The notes under the pieces are model-generated. The model did no database searches, had not been told where the DNA came from, and was given only the letters and a program-made list of their open reading frames with translations. DNA of 6,998 bases, taken from contig JALUZN010000352.1 of the NCBI GenBank assembly GCA_027011835.1, forward strand, positions 1-6,998, in the 5' to 3' direction. The stretch comes from Draconibacterium sp. GTDB lineage: Bacteria; Bacteroidota; Bacteroidia; Bacteroidales; Prolixibacteraceae. Below are positions 1 through 5,546 of this stretch, piece after piece. Position numbers and translations under genes: made by a program. The first letter of the stretch is position 1. Each line of letters begins with the position of its first letter.

Positions 1-65
1 TGTTTGTACAAAACATTCAATTCATTCAGGCTTTCTTTTATTATAATTACTGTTCGTTTACCCAT
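1..65 (-). CDS. Partial CDS at left edge, possible IS transposase N-terminus
   Basis: A minus-strand frame opens with ATG at 65-63 and stays open to the window edge, giving 21 codons that read MGKRTVIIIKESLNELNVLYK. An in-frame stop lies about 40 bases upstream of the ATG, so the start is plausible. The basic N-terminus followed by a short amphipathic KESLxELxxLYK helix resembles, from memory, the beginning of IS630-type winged-helix transposases common in Bacteroidota. That is a recollection and was not tested by alignment. Only 65 bases are visible, so chance openness cannot be excluded. If it is a transposase, the repeat-rich DNA to its right would be the flank or end of an insertion. Confidence 0.4.
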   Translation of the reverse strand, partial: MGKRTVIIIKESLNELNVLYK

Positions 66-122
66 GCAGTAAATATACAAATTATTTAGGGTGTTTTGAA
101 ATTAAATTGGTATTATCCTTTG

Positions 123-142
123 CCGTTGGCTTTAGCCAACGG
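123..142. repeat. 20-bp perfect palindrome, TTTA centre
   Basis: CCGTTGGC (123-130), TTTA (131-134) and GCCAACGG (135-142) form a perfect 8-bp stem with a 4-base loop. The inner 12 bases, TGGCTTTAGCCA (127-138), recur exactly at 470-481. It belongs to the set of 8-4-8 hairpins found in this intergenic region. Confidence 0.8.
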
Positions 143-169
143 ATTTGCAGAGGATGCCAAAAACAATTG

Positions 170-234
170 GGCTTCAGCCCTGAATAATTTATTTCTAAAA
201 AAATATGATTTTGATGAAATTATGGGCTGAAGCC
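170..234. repeat. Long inverted repeat with GGCTTCAGCCC arms
   Basis: GGCTTCAGCCC (170-180) pairs perfectly with GGGCTGAAGCC (224-234). After a 4-base/1-base internal mismatch, TAATTT (185-190) pairs with AAATTA (217-222). Each arm is itself a small dyad (GGCTTCAGCC). The loop contains TTTATTTCTAAA (188-199), which occurs identically in the loop side of the inverted repeat at 471-518, so the two are probably diverged copies of one element type. Confidence 0.75.
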
Positions 235-258
235 GGGAGACTGGTTTTATTTCTGTGT

Positions 259-330
259 CCGTCCCTTAAAAGGGACGGCAAAGGATATTTTTACTCCGAT
301 TTAGCATTGAGTGGCAAAGGATATTTTTAC
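259..330. repeat. 72-bp repeat unit, copy 1 (hairpin plus 36-bp-spaced half copy)
   Basis: The unit starts with an 8-4-8 palindrome: CCGTCCCT (259-266), TAAA (267-270), AGGGACGG (271-278). Then GGCAAAGGATATTTTTAC at 277-294 recurs exactly at 313-330, a period of 36 bp. The whole block aligns without gaps to 574-645 at an offset of 315 bp, with 12 mismatches in 72 positions by my count. The leading 30 bases (258-287 against 573-602) are identical. Confidence 0.8.
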
Positions 331-372
331 AACATTAGCATAATACTCATGATTTTTGAATTGCTGATTTAA

Positions 373-416
373 AATGCGGTTCGCTCCAAAGGAATCGTTT
401 TGCGAAAAAACGCATT
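373..416. repeat. Imperfect stem-loop
   Basis: AATGCG (373-378) pairs with CGCATT (411-416), and just inside TTCGC (380-384) pairs with GCGAA (402-406), with a one-base bulge on the left and four A on the right. The loop contains a small TCC-AAA-GGA dyad (385-393). It lacks the TTTA/TAAA centre of the other hairpins here, so it may be a different element. Confidence 0.45.
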
Positions 417-428
417 ACCCATTTTTTA

Positions 429-448
429 CACCATGCTTTAGCTTGGTG
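429..448. repeat. 20-bp palindrome with one mismatch, TTTA centre
   Basis: CACCA-T-GC (429-436), TTTA (437-440) and GC-T-TGGTG (441-448) give an 8-bp stem with a single central T:T mismatch. Its reverse complement closely matches the palindrome at 542-561, with the same outer CACCA/TGGTG and the same TAAAG centre, so the two are inverted relatives flanking the element at 471-518. Confidence 0.65.
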
Positions 449-470
449 GTGTGCAAGTTCCAGATTTTTT

Positions 471-518
471 GGCTTTAGCCATTAATTTTCTTTATTTCTA
501 AATTTAATGGCTAAAGCC
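471..518. repeat. Inverted repeat with 15-bp perfect arms
   Basis: GGCTTTAGCCATTAA (471-485) is the exact reverse complement of TTAATGGCTAAAGCC (504-518), with an 18-base AT-rich spacer containing TTTATTTCTAAA (491-502). Each arm carries its own mini-hairpin (GGC-TTTA-GCC and GGC-TAAA-GCC). The arrangement and the shared 12-mer match the element at 170-234. Confidence 0.8.
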
Positions 519-541
519 CAAAATAGTTCAATATTTGCAAC

Positions 542-561
542 CACCAGACTAAAGTCTGGTG
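542..561. repeat. 20-bp perfect palindrome, TAAA centre
   Basis: CACCAGAC (542-549), TAAA (550-553) and GTCTGGTG (554-561) form a perfect 8-bp stem. It is related in inverted orientation to 429-448, while the inner stem bases differ in a way that preserves pairing. Confidence 0.8.
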
Positions 562-573
562 TAATATTAAAAT

Positions 574-645
574 CCGTCCCTTAAAAGGGACGGCAAAGGA
601 TAATTCTCCCTCGATTTCACATGGGACGGCAAAGGATATTTCTAC
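574..645. repeat. 72-bp repeat unit, copy 2
   Basis: This unit repeats 259-330: the hairpin CCGTCCCT-TAAA-AGGGACGG at 574-593, the shared CGATTT at 612-617, and a second GGCAAAGGAT at 628-637, again 36 bp after the first at 592-601. In this copy the half repeat is longer: GGGACGGCAAAGGATATTT at 623-641 matches 272-290 exactly, so the half copy still retains part of the right hairpin arm. Confidence 0.8.
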
Positions 646-653
646 CTCAAATC

Positions 654-677
654 TGCACAGAAATATTTCCCTGTGCA
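654..677 (-). terminator. Hairpin after the glycosyltransferase stop
   Basis: TGCACAG (654-660) pairs with CTGTGCA (671-677) around a 10-base loop, starting about 20 bases past the stop codon of the minus-strand glycosyltransferase. On the minus strand it is followed by GATTTGAGG, not a T-run, so it is not a textbook intrinsic terminator. It may protect the 3' end or stop transcription with other factors. Confidence 0.35.
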
Positions 678-696
678 CCCGCAAATAATGAGTAAT

Positions 697-2340
697 TCAT
701 TTTGCTTTTCGAACAAAAAACACAAACCCGTTTTTCTCTCCTGTTTTCTTTAAATCACTGTACTTATCGAGCAAATGAACACGGTCAATTTTCGTCACAA
801 AATAGACATCTTTATCAATATCGCCTGTTAAAAGCCACTGGTCGTTGTAAAAATTTTTATTTTCAGGAGGTTGCATTTCGCCATAAAAAGCGGTTGCATA
901 CGATTTGAAATTTATATTTTTCACATAGACATCTTTTTGGGCTTTCGACTGAAAAAATTCGATTAACGCGCGTTGCGAATAACCTTCAATACGTGGCACA
1001 ATCAATACCAAAACCGAAAATGTAAAAAGAGTTGTAACCGACAATAGCACCACTGCACGTTTTAAAACCTCTGTTTTCGTTGTAAACACAAACAGCAAAA
1101 TAACAGACAAAAGAAATAACACTCCGGGAATAAATTCGTACCCGCTCCAATGTACATCGGCAGCAAGATTTGCCACAGCAAAACTATCGTGAATCCAGTT
1201 TTTTGCAATTATTGCATCTTTGTATTTTATAACAAATTGAAGAGCAATTACCGGCAATGCCAGAACAACGGCAATAAAGATTGTGAGTACAGTTTGCCAG
1301 TTGCTCCACTTGTATTTTTCCGAAAGAGAATTGGCCACATAATTGGCCGCTAAAAACGAAAGCGGGAAATAGGTGAGCGACGAGTAGTGAACGATTTTTG
1401 TTTTTACAATGGTAAACAGAATTAATACCACCCAAAAAAGAATAATCATCCACGTTTTCATTAAACTGTAAAGCGGGTCATCCTGCTTTTCGCGCCGAAA
1501 CGATTTTAAAGCTAAAACCGATGTGGGAAAAACGCCAAACAGCAGTACCACAAAATGATATCCCAAAAATCCGCCGTGTCCGGCATCTTTGGTTTGGAAA
1601 AGCCGTATCTGGTAAACAATAAACTCCACCACCGTATCGTAATTTCCGTTGGCAATTTGAATAAGAAACCAAAAACCTCCAACAATTGCCAGCACCAAAA
1701 AGTAGGTAACAACTTCGTAAAACTTCACCTTAATTTTAAACCTGATGATGAGCAGGTAGATTCCCCCGGTAAGTGCAACCAGTAAAAAGCCAACCGGCCC
1801 TTTTGTTAAAATTGCAAGCCCTGCAAATGCAGCAGAAAGCGTTACATTTAGCAGTGGTTTTCTGTTATCGGGAAACGAGTAGAGCATTAAAAAGTAAACA
1901 CTCAGAAAAATAAACAGGTTAAACCAGGGGTCGATAATTCCCGATTTAAAATAGAGAAATGGCAACAACGAACCACCATACGCCAAAACCCAAATTACTC
2001 CGAACAGGTTGTCGCGAAGTTTTCGCCCGATATTAAACAGCGTTAGCAACGTAACAATACCGGCGATTGCGTTGGGAAGCCGGGCAGCAAATTCGTTTAT
2101 TCCAAACAGTTTCATCGATGCTACCTGCATCCAAATAAAAACAGGCGGCTTTTCCCAAAAAGGGAGAAAGTTAATTTTCACTGTCATATAATCGCCCGTA
2201 ACAATCATCTCGCGGGCTGCCTCGGCAAAGTTAATTTCATCCCAATCGAAAAGGTGTACACCTCCTAAAAATGGCACAAAAAAAAGTGCAGCAACAGCGG
2301 CAATTATAAATTGTATTTTTAAATGATTTACGTTGTTCAT
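697..2340 (-). CDS. ArnT/PMT-like membrane glycosyltransferase
   Basis: This is an inner-membrane GT-C glycosyltransferase of the ArnT/PMT_2 type. Such enzymes move a sugar from a polyprenyl-phosphate carrier to an acceptor on the periplasmic side. The 547 residues show about 12 hydrophobic segments and a C-terminal soluble part (about 450-547), as in ArnT. Family signs are the acidic first periplasmic loop FDWDEINFAEAAREM (31-45, with D32, D34 and E35), EKPPVFIWMQ (63-72, the KPP motif) and KTKIVHYSSLTYFP (313-326). An ATG 54 bases further upstream would give 565 residues, but the start at 2340 forms an ATGA overlap with the phosphatase stop and places the hydrophobic helix at the N-terminus, so I prefer it. 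Sugar and acceptor are unknown; lipid A, another glycolipid or protein are all possible. The name arnT is not justified. Confidence 0.9.
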   Translation of the reverse strand: MNNVNHLKIQFIIAAVAALFFVPFLGGVHLFDWDEINFAEAAREMIVTGDYMTVKINFLPFWEKPPVFIWMQVASMKLFGINEFAARLPNAIAGIVTLLTLFNIGRKLRDNLFGVIWVLAYGGSLLPFLYFKSGIIDPWFNLFIFLSVYFLMLYSFPDNRKPLLNVTLSAAFAGLAILTKGPVGFLLVALTGGIYLLIIRFKIKVKFYEVVTYFLVLAIVGGFWFLIQIANGNYDTVVEFIVYQIRLFQTKDAGHGGFLGYHFVVLLFGVFPTSVLALKSFRREKQDDPLYSLMKTWMIILFWVVLILFTIVKTKIVHYSSLTYFPLSFLAANYVANSLSEKYKWSNWQTVLTIFIAVVLALPVIALQFVIKYKDAIIAKNWIHDSFAVANLAADVHWSGYEFIPGVLFLLSVILLFVFTTKTEVLKRAVVLLSVTTLFTFSVLVLIVPRIEGYSQRALIEFFQSKAQKDVYVKNINFKSYATAFYGEMQPPENKNFYNDQWLLTGDIDKDVYFVTKIDRVHLLDKYSDLKKTGEKNGFVFFVRKAK

Positions 2341-2984
2341 TGTTTTCTGATTAAAGATGTATCGAGCCACGGTTTTTTCCATTTCATCATCCACAAAAAT
2401 ACAAGCAATAGAATAACTGTTCCGAAAACCGACCCGGCTGTAACATCAATTAAAAAGTGTTGCGACAGATAAACTCGCGAGTAGGCGACCAAAGCAGCCA
2501 TAAAAAACCAAAACAGTTTCAGCCATTTTGAGGGCGAAATAAGTGCCAGCATAAAAAATACATTAAATGCCGTGCCGGTGTGCCCCGACGGGAAACTGTG
2601 AAGAGCGTGCAGGTGTACTCCGTCGACAAAATGAAGTTTGTAGGTTTCGTAAACTTCAAAATATTTCGAAGGGCGAAAAACATCGCCAAGCGCCACCCTT
2701 TTTATAAAATTAATGGTGGCAGCTGTAATTAAACTCCCCGACAAGAAAATAATTGCATACCTGTATCGTATAAAAAGCAGAACAACTGTGAGTACAGCAA
2801 TCATTGCTCCATCGCCTAAGTTTGTAATTATTTTAAAAAATACATCGAAAAAAGGCGAGTTATGTTGGTTCGAGAAAATGTGCAATTCAGGCTTCGAAAA
2901 CGAGAGCAATAAAACAGCACAAATTGTTAAAACAATAACGTACGGAATCAGAAAAAAACTGTTCTTTTTTAAAAGTTGCTTCAC
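2337..2984 (-). CDS. PAP2-family membrane phosphatase
   Basis: This 215-residue integral membrane phosphatase belongs to the PAP2 (type 2 phosphatidic acid phosphatase) superfamily, which removes phosphate from lipids such as undecaprenyl diphosphate, phosphatidylglycerol phosphate or lipid A. All three motifs are present: K95/R96 with R104-P105 (KRVALGDVFRP), F131-P-S-G-H135, and S169-R170 with H176 and D180 (SRVYLSQHFLID). H135 and H176 are the expected catalytic histidines. About six membrane helices are visible. The start codon is GTG: an in-frame stop lies 18 bases upstream with no other start between, and the next Met is residue 61, past the first helix. The gene has its own promoter-like sequence and is coupled to the following glycosyltransferase by an ATGA overlap. 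The substrate (Und-PP recycling, lipid A or another lipid phosphate) cannot be decided from the sequence. Confidence 0.92.
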   Translation of the reverse strand: MKQLLKKNSFFLIPYVIVLTICAVLLLSFSKPELHIFSNQHNSPFFDVFFKIITNLGDGAMIAVLTVVLLFIRYRYAIIFLSGSLITAATINFIKRVALGDVFRPSKYFEVYETYKLHFVDGVHLHALHSFPSGHTGTAFNVFFMLALISPSKWLKLFWFFMAALVAYSRVYLSQHFLIDVTAGSVFGTVILLLVFLWMMKWKKPWLDTSLIRKQ

Positions 2985-3010
2985 CTGCTTTTGTGTAAAA
3001 TTTTAACGTA

Positions 3011-3041
3011 CAAAAATAGAATTACTTTTTCACGGGGCAAA
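3011..3041 (-). promoter_or_regulatory. Bacteroidota-type promoter for phosphatase/glycosyltransferase pair
   Basis: On the minus strand TTTG (3041-3038), a 19-base spacer and TATTTTTG (3018-3011) match the Bacteroidota primary sigma factor consensus (TTTG or TTG, about 19 bases, TAnnTTTG). It lies wholly within the 58-bp gap after the GH92 stop and predicts a leader of roughly 20 bases before the GTG. It suggests the pair can be expressed independently of GH92. Confidence 0.6.
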
Positions 3042-3042
3042 C

Positions 3043-5271
3043 TTAATAAACAATCGATTGTGGCCGCGAACTCATCGCTTTCCCATATTCGTAATTCGGT
3101 TTGTTGCCCATTTTAAAAACCAGCTTCCCCCCTTTTACAATTGTTTTATGAGTAACAAACGTTTTATCGTAAGGCTCGCCGTTCAACGTTACCGATTGAA
3201 TGTACATATTTTCCCGGCTGTTGTTTTCGGCAACAATTTCGAATGATTTTTCTGAAGGCAACTTAATGGTTACCTTATCGAAAAGCGGACTACCAAAAAC
3301 ATAAGCACCATTTGCCGGATTAACCGGATACATTCCCATCGACGATAAAACGTACCAGGCCGACATCTGCCCGCAATCTTCGTTCCCACACAATCCGTCG
3401 GGTTGGTCGGTGTACATAGTTGTGCAAATTTCGCGCACTTTCTCTGCTGTTTTCCACTGCTCGCCGGCATAAGTATACAGGTACGAAATATGGTGACTCG
3501 GTTCGTTTCCGTGTGCATACTGCCCAATTAATCCTGAAATATCGGCCGAAGCACCCTCTACTTTTGTAGATGGGATTGTAAACAAGCTGTCGAGCTTATT
3601 AATAAATGGTTTTTCGCCACCGTGAAGTGCAATTAACCCCTCAACATCTTGCGGAACCAGCCAGGTATATTGCCACGAGTTTCCTTCGCAAAAATCGTCG
3701 TGGCGATGTTGCGATGAAATGGGGTTAAAAGGAGTCCGCCAACTTCCATCGGCCATTTTACCGCGAACAAATTTTATGCTGTCGTCGAAATAGTTTTTAT
3801 AATATTTTGCTCTTTTTGAAAAGAGTTCGTAATCATCGGTTTTTCCCAACCGTTTAGCCATTGCCGCAATACACCAGTCGTCGATGGCATATTCCATAGC
3901 CCGTGCAACCGATTCGACCTGCGAGTCGGCGGGAATAAACCCCTGTTTTTTAATGAAATCTAGTCCGCGTTCGTTTCGCAGTGCCGACGATTTCATGGCG
4001 TTAAATGCACGTTCTGCATCAAATCCGTTAAATCCTTTCAGGTAAGCATCGGCAATTACCGGAATAGCGTGATAACCCACCATCGTATTGGTTTCGTTTC
4101 CGTTCAGGTGCCAAATGGGGAGTTTTCCCTGCTGGTCGTAAATAGCGAGCATTGTATTTACAAAATCGTTTACTCTTTCGGGCTGAACGATAGTAAAAAG
4201 CGGGTGCGCTGCACGGTAGGTATCCCACAACGAAAAAATGGTGTAGGTTTCGAACCCCGGATTTTTATGAACCTTTTTATCGGCTCCGCGGTAGTCGCCA
4301 TTTGCATCGTTAAAAAGCGCAGGCGCAATCATAGTGTGAAAAAACGCGGTATAAAAGGTGGTTTTATCGGCACTATTTTTTGTCTCAATATCAATTTTAC
4401 TCAACTCGTTATTCCAGCTCTTTTTTGCTTTTTTGTATGTCGACTCAAAATCCCAGCCGGCAATTTCAACTTGAATATTTTGGTGTGCACCATCTTCGCT
4501 AATTGGCGAGATACCTGTTTTGGCAAGAAGTTCGCCATTTCCTTTAAATTCAACCAGAGCGGTAATTTCTCCGGTTTTTTCATCAGAATCAATAATGTTA
4601 AAACTTTCTATTGGTTTCGAGAATTTGGTATAAAAAAAGATGCGCTGGTCGGCCGCCCAACCTTTCGAAAAACGAAATCCTTTGAGGCTCGTTTTATCGA
4701 CCTGCACCAACGAGCCTTTTACAAGCTTATCCCAGCCGGTTCCATATTTTAAATCGATAACTACTTTCGAATTTCCCGTGCCTTTGTAGTTGTATTTATG
4801 AAATCCAACGCGCTCGGAAGTTGTCAGTTCGGCATCGACATTATACTTTTTTATATGAATGGAATAGTAACCCGGCTTAACAACTTCGTCGGAATGGGTA
4901 TATTTTGCCCGCCAGTCGAATGGATTCTCTTTATCTCCCGAGGGCTGATAATTGCCGTTTACCGGCATAAAAAGAATATCGCCCAAATCGCCAATTCCCG
5001 TTCCGCTTAGGTGGGTGTGCGCAAATCCAATTAACAACGAATCGGAATAGTGGTAGCCCGAACACCAGTCCCACCCCTGAGTAGGATTGTTTGGCCCCAG
5101 TTGTACAGCTCCAAACGGAACACTGGCACCAACAAAAACATGACCGTGGTAATCGCTGCCAATCAGCGGATTAACAAATTGAGTGTAATCGGTATCTGCA
5201 ACCGTTTTTGTTTTGGTTGAACATGAAAAAAGAAAAGCGAGAAGAAAAAGTAATACTGAAAATTGTTTCAT
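3043..5271 (-). CDS. GH92 family alpha-mannosidase, lipoprotein
   Basis: This is a calcium-dependent exo-alpha-mannosidase of glycoside hydrolase family 92, 742 residues, the usual size. The N-terminus is a lipoprotein signal with lipobox LFSC and modified Cys17. The following STKTKT lacks the acidic surface-export signal of many Bacteroidota lipoproteins, so a periplasm-facing location is inferred. The N-terminal beta-sandwich (about 28-280) has NPLIGSDYHGH (34-44), GWDWCSGYH (66-74) and AHTHLSGTG (84-92). The (alpha/alpha)6 domain has SLWDTYRAAHPL (347-358), CEGNSWQYTW (528-537), GNEPSHH (588-594) and GNEDCGQMSAW (629-639). E529 is the probable general acid and D632 a candidate base, by analogy with characterised GH92 enzymes. 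The acid is Glu, not the Gln reported for mannose-phosphate uncapping members, so ordinary glycoside hydrolysis is expected. Linkage specificity is unknown. No SusC/SusD genes adjoin it; the phosphatase gene follows after 58 bp. Confidence 0.95.
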   Translation of the reverse strand: MKQFSVLLFLLAFLFSCSTKTKTVADTDYTQFVNPLIGSDYHGHVFVGASVPFGAVQLGPNNPTQGWDWCSGYHYSDSLLIGFAHTHLSGTGIGDLGDILFMPVNGNYQPSGDKENPFDWRAKYTHSDEVVKPGYYSIHIKKYNVDAELTTSERVGFHKYNYKGTGNSKVVIDLKYGTGWDKLVKGSLVQVDKTSLKGFRFSKGWAADQRIFFYTKFSKPIESFNIIDSDEKTGEITALVEFKGNGELLAKTGISPISEDGAHQNIQVEIAGWDFESTYKKAKKSWNNELSKIDIETKNSADKTTFYTAFFHTMIAPALFNDANGDYRGADKKVHKNPGFETYTIFSLWDTYRAAHPLFTIVQPERVNDFVNTMLAIYDQQGKLPIWHLNGNETNTMVGYHAIPVIADAYLKGFNGFDAERAFNAMKSSALRNERGLDFIKKQGFIPADSQVESVARAMEYAIDDWCIAAMAKRLGKTDDYELFSKRAKYYKNYFDDSIKFVRGKMADGSWRTPFNPISSQHRHDDFCEGNSWQYTWLVPQDVEGLIALHGGEKPFINKLDSLFTIPSTKVEGASADISGLIGQYAHGNEPSHHISYLYTYAGEQWKTAEKVREICTTMYTDQPDGLCGNEDCGQMSAWYVLSSMGMYPVNPANGAYVFGSPLFDKVTIKLPSEKSFEIVAENNSRENMYIQSVTLNGEPYDKTFVTHKTIVKGGKLVFKMGNKPNYEYGKAMSSRPQSIVY

Positions 5272-5360
5272 CTTATTTTTGAATTATACTTTTATATACA
5301 AAACACTAGATTTTTAGACTAAGAAATATTCATCGATGTTGCATTGTTTTTAATCAACGT

Positions 5361-5368
5361 CAAATATA
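5361..5368 (-). promoter_or_regulatory. Candidate -7 box for GH92
   Basis: TATATTTG on the minus strand fits TAnnTTTG and is the only exact match in this gap, predicting a leader of about 80 bases before the GH92 ATG. No TTG is found at the expected -33 distance. The stretch just upstream (5369-5386) is a short dyad, CTCAA-N8-TTGAG, which could bind a regulator. Confidence 0.4.
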
Positions 5369-5531
5369 CTCAATAAAGTTGTTGAGAATAATACTTTTAT
5401 AATGAAATAAATAGCCCAAATCGGGAAACAGTAAAAAGCAAGCTGAGACTATTTTAAACCTAATTAGAGCAATTCCGAACAAAAAAGTTTGCCAATGCCG
5501 TGATACAAAAAGGAATTCACAAAATTTGAAT

Positions 5532-5546
5532 TCACCTTATTGGTGA
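5532..5546 (-). terminator. Weak hairpin downstream of queA
   Basis: On the minus strand TCACC, AATAA and GGTGA form a 5-bp stem about 70 bases beyond the queA stop, followed by ATTCAAATTTTG. The stem is short and the T-run poor, so this is only a possible terminator. GGTGAA at 5584-5589 could pair alternatively with TTCACC at 5531-5536. Confidence 0.25.

Larger units (their letters stand above)
113..603. repeat. 14-bp inverted repeats bracketing the palindrome cluster
   Basis: TTATCCTTTGCCGT at 113-126 is the exact reverse complement of ACGGCAAAGGATAA at 590-603. The core ACGGCAAAGGAT also occurs in the same orientation as the right copy at 275-286 and 626-637. The left end is therefore the only inverted copy, and the 491-bp segment is bounded by matching ends. 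This could mark a composite non-autonomous element, or be the by-product of several similar repeats inserted in opposite directions. Confidence 0.5.
66..696. other. Gene-free, palindrome-rich intergenic region
   Basis: No convincing coding frame is seen on either strand in these 631 bases. The stretch 66-112 is plain AT-rich DNA. From 113 to 645 it is filled with inverted repeats, hairpins and repeated blocks, listed separately. A further hairpin at 654-677 follows the glycosyltransferase stop codon. The composition and the dense dyad symmetry resemble a cluster of REP-like mobile palindromes rather than a decayed gene. Confidence 0.75.

Noticed and set aside
70..77. TATATTTA as a promoter for the left-edge gene
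   Set aside because: It ends only four bases before the ATG, so transcription would begin inside the coding region, and the last position differs from TAnnTTTG.
594..602. TATCCTTTG on the minus strand within the repeats as a promoter -7 box
   Set aside because: It has three bases rather than two between TA and TTTG, and its conservation is explained by the repeat element.
277..637. 36-bp spacing of GGCAAAGGAT suggested a CRISPR array
   Set aside because: There are only two copies per block, the repeats are about 10-20 bp, the intervening sequence is related between blocks rather than unique, and no cas gene is present.
2341..2394. 18-codon N-terminal extension of the glycosyltransferase from an upstream ATG
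   Set aside because: It would overlap the phosphatase gene by 58 bp and add a charged stretch before the first membrane helix, while the ATG at 2340 gives a standard ATGA coupling.
4069..4752. Long plus-strand open frame opposite GH92
   Set aside because: It is antisense to strongly conserved GH92 coding sequence, has no recognisable domain and no promoter or start signal, so it is a shadow frame.
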